In this document: piece by piece, positions 33,390 to 45,751 of the stretch | Numbering within the stretch: position 1 is the stretch's first letter | How the letters are laid out: each line of letters starts with the position of its first letter | Assembly (NCBI GenBank): GCA_003665825.1 | Contig: QPFY01000004.1 | Coordinates: 496,001 to 560,000 of the forward strand | Origin: Microbotryum silenes-acaulis | Taxonomy: Eukaryota; Basidiomycota; Microbotryomycetes; Microbotryales; Microbotryaceae | Direction: 5' to 3' | DNA: 64,000 nt | Made by a program: the position numbers and the translations under genes | The notes under the pieces: generated by a model | The model's database searches: none | What the model saw: only the letters and a program-made list of their open reading frames with translations | Told to the model about the DNA's origin: nothing

Positions 33390-35211
33390 ATGTCGTAAGG
33401 CGCTCGACTCGACTCGTTCTGCACGTTGTAGCTCAGACTGATCCATTCCTTTCTCACGCACAGCTCCCTAACACCCACGACCGCTACCTCTGACGCCTCG
33501 AACTCGCAGCCGACCGGCACGGACGTCGCTCCCACCACCGCTTCCGAAGCAGCTCAAGCTGAATCCGAAACAGCGCCTACAGAGCCACCCGAGGGCGACG
33601 CCGATGCCGAAGAGGCGCCTATCGACATTGCGGAATGCATGGCCGCTGCGACCCGTCATTTCGCATTGAAGCAATGGTCCCTCGCGGCTGAGCAGGCCAG
33701 TTATGCGATTGAAGCCATGTCAGTTCTCGACTTTCTCTTTCGGCCACGTCGCGACGCGTCGAGAACGGCGCGAGCGAGCTTGTCAAATGACGGGCGACCG
33801 CTGCCTCGGTGGGGGCCACCCGCTGGTATTTCCCATGACTGACCCTTTGCACCATGTCTTTTCCTCATCACAACAACAGCGAGAAGCAACATGGCGAACT
33901 CTCGAAAGAGTCGGCCGATGCGTTGATGCTCTATGGCAAAGCCGCCTTGCAGAACGCCATCAGTCAATCCGCCGTCCTGGGTGGCGGCAACGCCAAAGCC
34001 GAGCAGACCGAGGAGGCCGTTCGTGAGTCAAACGCTATGCACTATTATGGTCAATACAGCTCATCACAGAGTCTCATCATGAGCAACACCCAGAACAAGC
34101 CGTTGGCTCCTCATCCTCCTCTACGAACCCTCAAAACGTCGCCGCTTCATGGAAGTTCTCATTCGGTGGGGATGCCGAGGACGATGACGACGAGGAAGGC
34201 GCAGAAGGCGACGACGACGAAGACGGTGGCGATGAAGCCATGATGGTCGATCGTGATGACGAACTCGAGGGCGCCTATTCGGCTTTCGAGATGGTGCGAG
34301 CGATCTGGTCCAGAGATAATGATGGGAGCAAGGAGACTCAGATCAAGATCGCCGAAGCTCAGAGGATGTGTGGCGAGGTAGAGCGTGAATCGGGTCAGTT
34401 CCCATCGCACTATCCCTTCAAAGCGCGTCTTTCCTCGTGTTATACTGACCTTTTCATTTTCACCGCGAGCTAGAGAAATTCGATCTGGCCATCAAGGAAT
34501 ACGAATCGGCACTCGCGATCCTCACCTCCGTCCTCGAACCGTCGAACCGAACGCTCTCGGAACTACATATGCTCATCGCCCTAGCCTACGACATGATCCC
34601 CGACTCGGTACCTCAAGCCGTTCATCACGCCGAGCAATCCAAGGCCGTGTTGTTAACCAAATTGGCCGAGTTGGAAAAGGCCCAGAAGGAGGGTGGTGAC
34701 GCCGGTACTGGCGATGATCGAGTACAGAAGGAAATTGTCGATATCAAGGAGCTGATTGGGGAATTGGAAGAAAAGGTCGGTACGCTTGAACGAGCGGATC
34801 ATTTATTGTCTGTTGGTGACAGAACGAACTGATGATCTGTTGTCGGGGCCCCGGCAGATTGAAGATCTCAAGTTCGTTCCTGAGGAAGCACCCAAGACGG
34901 AAGCAGAGAAGCAGATTGATGCTTTGCTTCAGAATTCAAACTTTACGAACGCGCTCAAGTCGGGTCAGGTCAATAACCTCAACTCGCTCGTCAAAAAGAA
35001 GAAGCAACCTGCCGCGCCGGTCGCAGAATCTGCTGCTTCCGTGGAGAAGAGGGAGGAAGGAACTCAAGGGACATCAGCGTCAAGTACGAACGGTACGAGT
35101 GGGTCCAAAAGAAAAGTGGACGAGATCGAGAGTGGGACTGGCCAGGGCAGTGCTGGGGTCAGTGCCGAGGGTGAGAGCGAGGTCAAGAGGAATAAGGCCG
35201 AAGAAGCGTGA
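33390..35211 (+). CDS. NASP/Sim3/Hif1-type histone chaperone (SHNi-TPR)
   Basis: Binds H3-H4 and supports their deposition, including centromeric H3 in yeasts. Exons 33390-33394, 33464-33718, 33880-34022, 34094-34393, 34474-34775 and 34858-35211 sum to 1359 bases, 452 residues. The first coding exon is only five bases (ATGTC); it is preferred because its GTAAGG donor and phase give M-S-S-L and no other ATG fits. TPR1 is AAATRHFALKQWSLAAEQAS, and TPR2 starts KESADALMLYGKAALQNAI with a long acidic insertion (DDDDEEGAEGDDDEDGGDE) inside it, as in NASP. The SHNi core includes EKFDLAIKEYESALAI and LHMLIALAYDMI. The C-terminus is Lys-rich with a KRKVDE motif that may serve nuclear import. Confidence 0.9.
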
Positions 35212-35633
35212 ACATCATCTGCTTTTGCGACGACGACACCCCAATTTGCTTGTGCATTGTAGCTATCTGTCTTGAGTCATGAAAATACAAGAATTCCGAA
35301 TCAACACACTGATAACGTGACTGACAAGACCGACTGTCTGCCCCAAATCGCGTCTACATCTCCAAATCGACAATCGACCATTGAGCTTGGGCCGCGCTCG
35401 CGAGCCCTCGCGCCTGAGATCTTGAGAGCAGACGAGCGCCACGTCCGCTTGCTTCGGTCTCTTGGCCCCTCTCTCGTTCTCATCCCATCATTCACCACCC
35501 CTCTCCCCTCGGCTCGACGCGCTTTCGTTCCCGGCAACGCTGTACGATCTAATACGCAAGTCATTCCACCCGAGAGCCCGCCTCGCAAAACACACCGCCG
35601 GTCCAGCCACCACCACCTCCATCGCCGCCCACG
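35212..35633. other. Intergenic region upstream of SEC72
   Basis: 422 bases between tandem plus-strand genes. The last part is C/T-rich, as expected for a fungal 5' leader. No gene or repeat seen. Confidence 0.45.
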
Positions 35634-36453
35634 ATGAACGCCGCTCCCCAAAGCGTCGGCGTGGACGACTCGTTGATCACTTTCGTCTCTCTCAAAGTGA
35701 ACCCAACCGTTCAAACCCCGACGCCGATCACTTTTGACGGCACCCCACCGCCCAACTTCACCCCCTCGGACCTCACCTCCCTGAACCAACTCGCCCGCGT
35801 ATTGCTCTCGAACCCGAAAGCGATCTTCCCCCCTCCGCCCGTCCCACAACCGAACGAACGTTCGACCCAAGTCGCCCAGGCCAAGGAAGAAGGCAACAAA
35901 TACTTCCGCGTTAAGAACTGGACGGAGGCGATCAAGTTCTACACCTTGTCAGCGGACATCGCCGCCAGTCGACCCGTTTTCGAAGCCGGCGTTTACGCAA
36001 GGGATGAATTGGCTCTCACTTTGAGCAATAGGTCCGCGGCGTACATGGGTGCAGGGCAATATGTCAACGCTTTGGTCGATGCGGATACGGTGATTCAGAT
36101 CAAGAGGCCGTGGATGAAGGGTCATTTCAGGAGAGGGAAGGCGTTGGCCGCGATGGGCAGGTTGCACGAGGCGAGGGAGGCCTTCTTGTTGGGATTGCAG
36201 TTCGATCCGACAGCCGAGGTGAGTTACATCGGACGTGGTACCACTCTCTTCGTAAATGTCCTCCACCACATGAGCATGCGTCCACTGGCTTGACTCTGCA
36301 CATACCGAACTGAGCGCTGACGTGTCCACGCTGATCTCCCGGGAACAGGAGGTGCGTACGGCCGTCGACGAGGTCAACAAGCAACTCTTGGCACAACAAG
36401 ATAGAGATGCATCGACGACGACGAAAACAGCAGCAACACCCGTGACAGCCTAG
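35634..36453 (+). CDS. SEC72: ER translocation complex subunit Sec72 (TPR protein)
   Basis: Sec72 sits on the cytosolic side of the Sec62/63 post-translational translocon and binds chaperone tails with its TPR fold. Exons 35634-36218 and 36349-36453 give 229 residues. The N-terminal part is Pro/Thr-rich. TPRs start at KEEGNKYFRVKNWTEAIKFY and include the family-specific stretches SADIAASRPVFE, ARDELALTLSNRSAAYMGAG, QYVNALVDADTVIQIKRPW and KGHFRRGKALAAMGRLHEAR. A short Thr-rich C-terminus follows. These match fungal Sec72 better than generic TPR proteins. No membrane segment is seen. Confidence 0.9.
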
Positions 36454-36673
36454 TAGTTGTAACAGTTTCTTTGAGGGCGTTCCCTACCTTTCCTGTACAT
36501 GCCACTTCTATTCGCAAATACCCCCACATCCCAAACGCATGGACCGAACAGTTTGGCTTCTGTCCGAGAGCACGTGCCTGGCTGACATACAACACAACGA
36601 ATACATTCCATCACCCGAGACCAAGATCTAATATATGAAAAACCCGAATCAGCCGACCGGCGCCCCACCCCCC

Positions 36674-39514
36674 TCAACGCACTCTATCACTCGGCACACC
36701 TCCCGTCTGCCCAAACTTGATCACCTCCAACGCCTCCTTTTCCACCTCCTTCCCATGCCTAAAGATCTTGAGCAAAATCCCCCTCGGCAACTTTCTCTCC
36801 GCCTCGGCGATACGCGCATAGAACGTATCGATACGCACTTGTGCTTCTTCCGCTACGGTGGGGGTCATGGGTGTTGCCCGAAGGGGGTTGTTGGGTGAGA
36901 GAGGATCCGAGTCCGCGTCGATGAGAGGGGGTGAAGTGGGTCTTGAATTCGTTCCTCGACGGAGGAAAGAGGATCGTTTCGAGCCGGCCGTGGGACGGGG
37001 AGGAATTGGAGGCCGGACCGATTTTTTGGTTGGGTTCGCCTGTCCATTGTCCATCGAGTCCGACTTGTTGTGCGGCGGATGTTGGGAGGACAAATGAGTG
37101 AGATCGAAATGAGCGTTGGGTGAAAAGGGTGTGGTCACGTCTCTGATGTAGATGGCAAGGATGTGGTCCGGGTATTCGCTCGCGAGTTGGGTGTAGAGCT
37201 CGAGGTCCTGTTCTCCCGAGTCACCGATCAAGATGAATCTAGAGACGACAGACGTTTCAGCACGATTCCTGCCTCAACATAATTGAATCCCAAGTAAACT
37301 CACTGCGAATGATGAAATTCCTTTATGATATTCTCGACATTGGCCCTCTTCCTCATCCCTGGTTCCTCCCACAACTTGGCCAACGCCGATCCCGCCCCAC
37401 CATACTCTTTGAGCGTCACGCTTCCCTTGGGGAACTTGGCCAAGTCCAAAAACGTCCGAATGACGGGCCACAACTCCCAAGGCGAGTTGGAGACGTAGTG
37501 GAAAGCGCATCGTTGCGCTTCCATCTTGCGGAACCATGATGACATCCCGGGAACTTGGACCTCGTAGAGTTCTCGTACAAAGACGTTCCTGAACAGGGTC
37601 TTGGTGCCTTCGACGACTTGACTATGTTTGCACGTATCGTCGACATCCGAGATGACACGAACACCCCCGTCATGCGCCACGGCCAACTCTGTAAAGTCCT
37701 CGGCGACGACCTTCATCCCTTGATCGCCGGTAAAAGCACCTCCACCGATCGCATCGACGATCGGATCATGTTCGAGCAGCTCAGCGACGATTCGGACCCT
37801 CAACGTTTCAAGCGATTCGGCGCCTTTGCCCGTGGCTTCCAGCAAGCGACGTAGCTCCTTGGAACGCATCTCGAGAACCGTTCTAAAAGCCCCACCACCA
37901 AGAGTCGATACGACTTTGGTCGCCAGAGGGCGGTCCCACGCCGGGTCGGCGTCATCAAACACGGGTACGACCGAGAGCCTGACCTTGCGATTCGGCAATT
38001 TCTGACCGAAGAAGGGTAAGAGACGAACTTGCAGGTTCGAGTGTAGCCTAGGGAGATCGCTGTCGTTGAACTCGAACGGCTTGGGCCATTCTTCCTGATA
38101 GATGGCGTCGCGGTAAGGTGAAGCGGGCCGGGTTGGAGCAGTTCGACTCGAGAGGGTCGTGGCTTGCGATGAGATGGATGAGGCCCGAGAGGCTCTCGAG
38201 GAAGAAGAAGTCGACGGCATTGTGCTCGCTCGATCGGCATGCGTTCTCGATGGTGGAGTCATGGTGTGCTGAGCCGAACTCGTAAATGACGCTGGAGTGA
38301 CATGGACCTGGGGGTGACCATGGGTATCCTCGGTCGCACGGGCATGCATCTGTGCAGGGGTGAGGGCAACACGGTGTGCCGAGTCTTGTTCCGTAGTAGC
38401 ACCTGGCTTGAACGGACTTTTAGCCTGCTCCTCCGATGTCATAGTCTCCGGCTCAGCCGCAATTTCAGTCGCTCGAGCAAGCTCCGCTTCTTCCTCCGAG
38501 GTGCCTTCCCGTCCACCAATGTCGAGCAAGCGCTCAAAAATGTTGCCATCCAGCAAGGCCTCGTCTTTGATAGCTTCCGGTGGTGGTAGGATATCCATCG
38601 ATTGTGTCGAGTCGATTTGGCCATTCGGTGGAAGCTGGGTCGATAGACGGGGCAAGGCTGCGAACGACCGAGCGAGGGAGCCAAAGACTCGCTGCGAGCG
38701 CGAGGCTTGCGAGAGCGGCCGTAGTCGGTACGCATATCCATGTGCCACGATCTCGAGCACGAGAGCGGGTTCTGATGCTGAGTGTGCCGAAGGCCGCAAT
38801 GTCGCCCACTGTTCATGACGGAACGAGCATGTCAGCGGGTTCGAGATATTTTAACAAGTGGGGCCGACAACTGAGAGAGCCACTCACGCCTGGAAAGCAG
38901 ACAACCTTCTCATCCGTATATGCCGATGTGCTCGCCTGTCGACTCGAGGAAGGACCGCCGTTCCCCCCGCCCCCAAAGTAGCTCGATACGCCCGCGATCC
39001 ACCCCGACCGTTCCCTCGTCGAAGTCGAAGAAGCGGACACGGTCGAACTGGAGCTATCCCTCCTCGTCGGATCGGCATAATCACGTTGCATCTGCTTGAC
39101 CTGCTTGGCCATCCTCGGATCATCGCCCCACGCATCGCGATCATGTTGCAGGTCCCTCAGTTGTGCGAGCTTGCCGGCTGCGGACTGCTTGGCCGATTCG
39201 AGGTGGGGCGAGACGTCGTTGGTGAACTTGTGTACCTTGGCCAGTGCTCGTGCACGCAAGAAAGAACCCGTGTAGGACGTCGGTCCAGGCATGGCTGAAT
39301 CTCCCTGTGTAGCAGCTGGGGTGCGCGGACGCGTTGTCGGAGGTGTGAGCGGCGCGATGTGAGCTGCGGCCGGCGGTTGAAGCGGAGCCTCGGCTGACGT
39401 GGTCGATGATGATGGTCTCGTGCCAGAGGTGCCGGATGACGAGGCAGCAGCAGCAGCAGCAGCAGCAGCCGACGACTTTGGGCGAGGAGTGTACGCAGCG
39501 TAGTATGTACTCAT
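36674..39514 (-). CDS. APP1: App1-type phosphatidate phosphatase (DUF2183)
   Basis: App1 is a Mg2+-dependent phosphatidate phosphatase of actin patches, making diacylglycerol during endocytosis. Exons 39514-38888, 38808-37304 and 37238-36674 total 2697 bases, 898 residues. The N-terminus has a poly-Ala run (CAG/GCA repeat) and Ser/Pro-rich sequence. The conserved region begins with CFPGWATLRPSAHS at the exon 1-2 join and includes RVFGSLARSFAALP, a long variable insert, then VRLSVVPVFDD. The catalytic haloacid-dehalogenase-like motif DVDDT is at VRVISDVDDTCKHS; also seen are FHYVSNSPWELWPVI and FILIGDSGEQDLELYTQLA. The C-terminus carries a PIPPRP motif that may bind SH3 proteins, consistent with actin-patch recruitment (inference). 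Confidence 0.92.
39448..39476. repeat. CAG/GCA trinucleotide run in APP1
   Basis: About eight GCA units on the plus strand encode poly-Ala on the minus strand near the N-terminus. Confidence 0.8.
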
Positions 39515-40203
39515 AATGCGTGCTTGGGGGTCATTACAACCCTTGAGCTGGGTCGAGGCGTGTCGCAGTGCAGTGATGGGACCCCGAGAGGCGGCCGAGA
39601 CGTATTGGCGAGAGCAGGCGACACGCGACTGCGACTGCGATCCTCTGCGATCGATGACGTAGCTGCAGTGGGCGCACGAGCAGAGTTCCACTGCAAGTCC
39701 GACGACGAATATTCCAGCTCTCACCTAGCCCTGATCGACGGCAGTGGAAAATCAAGCGGAAAATATACGAGCAGATTTTGACGAGGACGAAGAAGGGTCT
39801 TTGTATGGATTGGTCAATAGAAATGAGCGCTGGACTCAGCGCCGGATGGACACGCTTGGCTCGGCGGTTCGAGCGCTTGGCGATGCGATAGTGAGCCGAC
39901 TTCAAATCTAGCCTGTTGCCACATCGTTGACTCAGTAATGATGGACGTCTATCCCCTCACGCAAGATTGAATCCCTACCCTTCGTAACCCTACGTTCCTT
40001 CCATCAACACTCTGTACTTTGGCAGCTTCTTACTTGATCGTGACCAGCAACACCCGACCGGTTCGATAGAGATCGCCAACAGCTCGGTGAACGTCTGACC
40101 ACCATCTAGTGGGCCAGTCCAGGAGCTCAATCATTCGAACGCACTCCTAAGATCAATCGTCGTCCAACAAACGGACAACTCGCCACGCCCCGCACCCGTA
40201 GCC
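39515..40203. promoter_or_regulatory. Divergent promoter region of APP1 and the first PQ-loop gene
   Basis: 689 bases between head-to-head starts. No gene or repeat recognised. Some of it is probably leader sequence on both sides. Confidence 0.45.
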
Positions 40204-41137
40204 ATGACCAAGATTCACAATTCGATCGCCGAGAACGTCCTCGGCACGATAGGCGCCATCTTTTGGTCGCTGCAGCTCGTACCCCAGATCTGGAAGTCGT
40301 ACCACGATGGCAAGACCGAAGGACTATCTTCGGCTCTGTTGTTGATCTGGTTCGCATCAGGGATCTTCCTCGGGGCCTACGCGCTCATTAAAAACCTCGC
40401 GATACCCCTTCTTATCCAGTAAGGGTTTTCGCAGCAGTCTAGGGTCCGTCGACTACATCACCCGTTGACAAGCCTTCTTACTGTCTGTAGACCCCAACTC
40501 TTTTCCTTTTTCACCGCCATCGCATGGGGTCAGACCCTCTACTACGACAACAACGTGTCCAAATGGCGCTGCATCGTGCTCGTCACCGCTCTCTCGGTGC
40601 TCGGCGGAGCGTTGGAAGTGCTATTCTACTTTCTCCCGAGGGTAGGTCACGACTCGGAGCCTAGGACTTACCACACCAGCTGACATCGCACCTTTCGCCT
40701 CCCCTAGATCGCTCACAACGACCGACCCACGACAGCATGGGGCGTTCTGAGCGCAACATTCATCGTCCTCGGCCTCTTGCCCCAGTACATTCTCATCTTC
40801 CGAATGGGCTATGTCACGGGTATATCATACCTTTTCCTCTGCGTCGACATCACCGGTGGTGTCTTCTCGACCCTCGCTTTGGCTTTCAGCGAAGGCTCGT
40901 TCGATGCGCTTGCTTCGGCTTCGGTGAGTTTGATCTCTGACACTCGACTTCGGGAATACCCGGCCAGGATACAGAGTATTGAGATGAGATCCCTCCATAT
41001 TCATACAGTACATCGCCGTCGTCGTATTGGAAATCGGCATATTCATCCTTGCCGCGATCTTGAACCCCCGGCACCAGCGAAAGATGGGTCTGAAGGGGGA
41101 AACCGAGTTCAAGTCCGAAACATCGTCGACGGTCTAG
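40204..41137 (+). CDS. PQ-loop repeat membrane protein, copy 1
   Basis: A seven-helix transporter-like protein of the PQ-loop (MtN3/cystinosin) superfamily. Exons 40204-40418, 40491-40641, 40708-40923 and 41009-41137 give 236 residues. First PQ-loop motif: LQLVPQIWKSYHDGKTEGLS; second: IVLGLLPQYILIFRMGYVTG. Hydrophobic segments between them fit seven helices. The short C-terminus is charged. Relatives act in lysosomal or vacuolar amino-acid export or as unknown endomembrane proteins; substrate cannot be read here. It is tandem with a paralogue 1.1 kb downstream. Intron positions at LLIQ|PQLF and after the AR/PR segment are shared between copies, which supports duplication. Confidence 0.88.
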
Positions 41138-42263
41138 AAGAATCAACTATAGGAGCCGGGGATTCAAGTGCAGGGACTCGGGCTGTAAATGAAGAAAGAT
41201 GAGTTGAGATGGTGCGAGATCGAAGCGAAAGGAGACGGTTGCTGTTTCATCGATCGCATTTACAAGGGATTCAACGACTTTAGAAGGACGGACCATAGAC
41301 CATGCACGGACATTGTTGTACATTACTAGCACACCGCGGTTGTAAAACTGTTACATGTTGTCAGCTTGGCAAATAGATCAATGGATCCGAATAGCATCCG
41401 CAGGATCCGGAGCGTCACTCGGCGTCAGGGACCGTCTATGCTGATGTCCCTGGGGCCATTCTCCTGTTGCAGTGGTGATGTTCCACCTCTTGTCCTCTCA
41501 CCTGCCTGTGACTTGCTTGCTTCGCTGGCGGACGTTCGCTTCGCAGTGTACACGACCCCGGTCGGACGTCCAAAGTGATCTGGCTCTCGCTTATCCTCGA
41601 ACTGTTTCCTGACCCGCGGTCCGGTCGCCCCGCGATAGCCACAAGCTCTGCGCACGGCCTCGACCGGGAGCAGGCTTGCGCACTCCCACTTCGCGGCCGA
41701 CTGCGCAAAGCCTCTGTCCGAAATTTCGACAATTGACGAGTCGTAGGCCTACAATCGTGCGCGTAGGGGAGTCACTCCCCTCTAGGTAGGTGTATATCAT
41801 GTTCAGTGCAACTAGTTCCGTGGACCTCTCCAGGATGTTCGAGTGACAATGCGCAAAGTGTGCTCAAAAGGCAAGCCGACAGATAGGCTTCGGCGCTTAC
41901 AAGCATTTCAGGCTTTAATTTCCGGAAATTTCTTCGCGCATTGAGGCGGCTTTATGTTGGTCGATTCGAAGGGAAGTTTCACGGCTTTTCGACCAGAAGT
42001 GAAATTCTTGAAGCCAATGATGACTGTTAGGCGCTCCAAGACACCACAAATTTGGGTCATCAGCTCAAGCTGACGGGTGGCCCGTGCCAGCGGTGCGTCT
42101 CGGATCGTTTGGCTCGACTGGCGCGCTTACGGCGCTTAGCGCGGCGGCTGGCGGCAGCTGGCGGCGTGCCGGATGCAGCGAGCTGAACCGAACCTCGGCT
42201 TTCCTCCCCCTCGTCTCAACTCACTACAACACCACTAACGATCCCAATTACGAAGAGACGGGG
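41138..42263. other. Intergenic region between the tandem PQ-loop genes
   Basis: 1.1 kb with no supported gene. GC-rich at 41590-41720 and again at 42090-42180 (GGCGGCTGGCGGCAG repeated words). The 41940-42050 part contains GAAGTGAAATTCTTG, which resembles a short 18S rRNA word but does not extend. The second gene's leader is at the end. Confidence 0.45.
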
Positions 42264-43577
42264 ATGTACGCGAACGCCGTGTTGGAGAACCTGTTTGGTA
42301 CGATCGGGGCGATCCTATGGAGCATTCAATTGATCCCGCAGCTGGTGAGTTTCATCGTTCCATTGCCGAGCGCTGTCAAGCGCCCATCGCACTTTCGCAG
42401 CGGCCTCGACTAGACTAGAGCCGACGGAACGCGAGGCACGCAGTCATCGGTCACCGAGCTACTTTGGGGCTCGCCACGGGTGCATATGGTCGTCGTTGGA
42501 CATGTGCTTTCCACGTTCTTCACGGATGAGAATTCCGGTACTAACTTGTCAACTTGTTCTTGTCCTCAGTGGAAGTCGTACAGGCGGAAGAACACGGCCG
42601 GGTTGTCAAGCGCGATGCTCGGGATCTGGTTTTTTGCAGGCATCTGGCTTGGTGGGTCATCTACAACACTTCTTGGCCCAATGCGATTTGAGTGAGCTGA
42701 CATGTCGCCGTCGATTGCCATCTCCACCTCCTTCAGGTGCCTACGTGCTCATTGAAAACCTTTCGATCCCGCTGCTCATACAGTGAGTTGTATTTCCCAC
42801 GACACTCGTGCTGGGCCTTTCACATTGCATCCGGACTGCCGTAACGCATATCAAGTGACTGCACGATCTACTGTCGCCGCGAGCCGTCGCTGACATGATC
42901 CTACCCTTCGCTCCTGATGCATCAGACCGCAGCTTTTCTGTTTCTTCGCCGCCATCGCCTACGCACAATGCCTCTACTACGACCAGAACAGGTCCGCCAC
43001 GTTCGCGACAGCTGTTTGCGTCGTCTGCTGCTCCCTCGCTGGTGGACTTGAGGCTGGTCTCATCTTTGCGGCTAGGGTGAGCCTCATTCCGGCCCGCGCG
43101 CCCCTGTCTCCGCATCCCACGGCCGACGAAGCGCTGATCCTTGTCGCTTCTCCTTTCGATTGACCCGACCACACACAGCATCTCGAAAGCCGCGGCAATA
43201 CGCGCCTCACAACCGCGATCGGGACCATCTCAGCCATCTTCATCATCCTCGGTCTCTTACCCCAATACTACGAGATCTACCAATACCGCGCCGTGATCGG
43301 CATCTCGCTCATTTTCATCACCATCGATCTCGTCGGTGGAGTCATGTCGACGCTTTCCCTCGTCTTCGCAAAAGGTTCTTTCGACACTTTGGCAGCGTTG
43401 TCCTATGCCGCTGTCGTGGTGTTGGAGATTGGGATACTGGCGTTGGTGCCGGTGTTGAACCCGCGGTATCATCGAAGGCAGGAGGAGCGGAAACGGAAAG
43501 AGGATGAAGCCCTATCAAGGGGGACAATCGAGACCATCGTGTGTGACACCCCGAATTCGTTAGGAAAAGTGGTGTAG
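42264..43577 (+). CDS. PQ-loop repeat membrane protein, copy 2
   Basis: Paralogue of the gene at 40204. Exons 42264-42344, 42570-42651, 42737-42782, 42926-43076 and 43179-43577 sum to 759 bases, 252 residues. It shares N-terminal LFGTIGAILWSIQLIPQ, WKSYRRKNTAGLSSAM, NLSIPLLIQPQLF, LGLLPQYYEIYQYRAVIGIS and DLVGGVMSTLSLVFAKGSFD with copy 1. The C-terminal tail is longer and Lys/Arg/Glu-rich. It has one more intron in the first PQ-loop (after IPQL) and one after GIWLG. The exon ending in GGGTCATC uses a GTGGGT donor. The start is the first ATG in frame; the upstream frame opens only at GTG. Confidence 0.87.
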
Positions 43578-43798
43578 GGGAATCATCACATTGGACGTTG
43601 TGTCGATTTGCGCCTATATTGCGAGCGCTTGTAGTACAAAGTGGGGATCCAGTTCGGTTTCTGGAGGCAAATAACCGCATCCATAGAAGCACAATCAGCA
43701 GGATGCGTGATCTTTTATAGCTTTTTTTTTCGATCTTAGCAGTGTCCATAGATTGCAACAGTGTGATTGCAGTATACAGTTCTTTGAAACTTCTTGAA

Positions 43799-45751
43799 TT
43801 AGAGGACGGCGCGAGGCATTTGCTTGGACGCCTGACGGACTGCGAACATGATCGGGGGGAAATGGTTAGCATCAGCGAGTAAGTCATCACCGAAGTCTAC
43901 ACAAGAAGCACACGCACCACCGAGCTGAGCCAAAACCTCTTCGGAACCACCGAGGATCGAGTCAAACTTATACGTTCGTTGCGCCTGCTCGATGTACACG
44001 CCCATCCCTGACGCGGTAATACCACGACCACCCCATATCTGCACCGCCTCATCAACGATCTCACCCTGTGATCTCGACAAGAAGTACTTGAGAAGCGCCA
44101 TCGGTCCCGCCAACATCTTGGACTGTTGCTCGTACTTCATGTTGCACATCTGGAAGGTCAAGTTCTCGAGCCAAGTTTGACCGGCTTCGATCTTGGCCAA
44201 CATGAGGGCGAACTTGGCTCGGACGACGGGTTGTTCGATCAAAGGCTTGCCAAAGACTTTGCGCAAATGGGCCCACTTAAAGGTCTCTTCGTAGATGACC
44301 CGAGAGTAGCGAGCGATGCGGCAGCAGATGACCCATCGTTCGTGGTTAAAGTTGGACAAGATGACCTTGAGACCATTGCCTTCGCCACCGAGTACGTTCT
44401 CAACGGGGACCAAAACCTTGTCGAAAGTGACCCAGGCCGTTCCTGCCGCCGAAGAGTACGACGTCTTGATGATGCGGGTGTCGACGCCGTCGCCACGGGT
44501 CTCGCACTTGCGAGGAATGAGCATCATGGACAATTGCCCGGGACCGGTGCGCACACCGGTCATGAAATAGTCGGAATAGTGACCGCACGTGATCCACTTC
44601 TTGTTACCCGTGACCTCCCAGTACTTTTCATCGGCCGTCTTAGTGCCCTTGGTCGTCATCCCTTGTACGTCCGAGCCTGCTGCGGCCTCCGAAATAGCAA
44701 GCGAAATGATGGTTTTACCTCGCAGGATGTCGGGCAGAACCTCTTTGCGCATCTTTTCGGAACCAAAGTTGAGGACGGGAGGGAGGCCGATGACCATTCC
44801 AGCGTTGAGACCGGCCATGTACCCCGGTGCGCCGACGCGTACGAGCTCCTGGATGACGACGAGCTCGTGGAAGTAGGTGAACTCCTCGGGCTTGATGCCT
44901 CCCGGTAATTTTCGGCCTTGGAGATGAGGTCCGGGTCCCATTCGCATCGCGTCTAAGGTACCGGAAAAGCTATACATCAGTACGGAGATTCTTCGGTATC
45001 CAAAAACCGCTCGGGAGCACACTCACTAATTTCCCACTCGGGCGAACCCATCAGCTCCATGACGCGCTGAGAGGGCCTCTCAGCAGCACCTTCGTTGACC
45101 CTCGCCTCAGGCTTGACCTCGGTATCAAAGAACGTCCTCATCTCCCTCTGCAACCTCCGATGACTATCATCGTAATAAGGTGTCCTGAACTCCTTGACCA
45201 ACCATCCCGGTTCAGCCATGGGGACAGGCGAAAGTTCTCCTGCGATGGGAAGCAAATACGGTCGACTTTTCGGGTCCGATACGCGGCCGATTTTTAGGCG
45301 TTGGTATTTGGTCAAGACTTCGGAGCGGTGCATGGAGAAGAAGGCTTCGGATGAATCACCTCCTGCGATGCCTGTCGCGAGCAAGACGTTGGTACCGCCC
45401 GGGTGCATGTCGATGAACTTGGTCAAGCTGGTTGACACGGGATGTGATGTGGGGCAGTGAGTGGAGATCAGTGGGGGGGACCCGGCGAGATTATCACGAG
45501 CAGAAGGACGGCAGGGTGTGGGATACTCACTCGTAAACATCGCCATTGATGACGGTCCAGAGATCTTCTTCGGTGTTGTGCTGCATCAAAGATTCCACGA
45601 TCATCGAGGTCAGCTGGCATTTATGAAGGCACCTATGCACAGAACCCCAATTGCGGGGGAGGGATGCGTCTCGTTGTCGGGGTATAGGGGGGGTACATCT
45701 CATTCTGACACTGACCTTGGCAACTTCATCGGCCGTAAAAGATTTTGACAT
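43799..45751 (-). CDS. Cytochrome b5 - acyl-CoA dehydrogenase fusion protein
   Basis: Exons 45751-45716, 45580-45531, 45427-45027, 44952-43918 and 43839-43799 total 1563 bases, 520 residues. The N-terminal cytochrome b5 domain (residues about 5-85) has both heme histidines, in DMHPGG and FFSMHRSE. A linker (about 85-180) is followed by an acyl-CoA dehydrogenase fold: VRVGAPGYMAGLNAGMVIG, ISLAISEAAAGSDVQGM (flavin-contact segment), TGNKKWITCGHYSDYFM, a central beta domain, RKVFGKPLIEQPVVRAKFA and VQIWGGRGITASGMG. This fungal fusion is thought to couple acyl-CoA oxidation directly to heme electron transfer; its substrate is unknown. The C-terminus PRAVL could be a weak peroxisomal-type end but is not a standard SKL signal. 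Confidence 0.9.

Noticed and set aside
41985..42040. 18S rRNA-like GAAGTGAAATTCTTG
   Set aside because: Similarity does not extend beyond about 15 bases; chance match.
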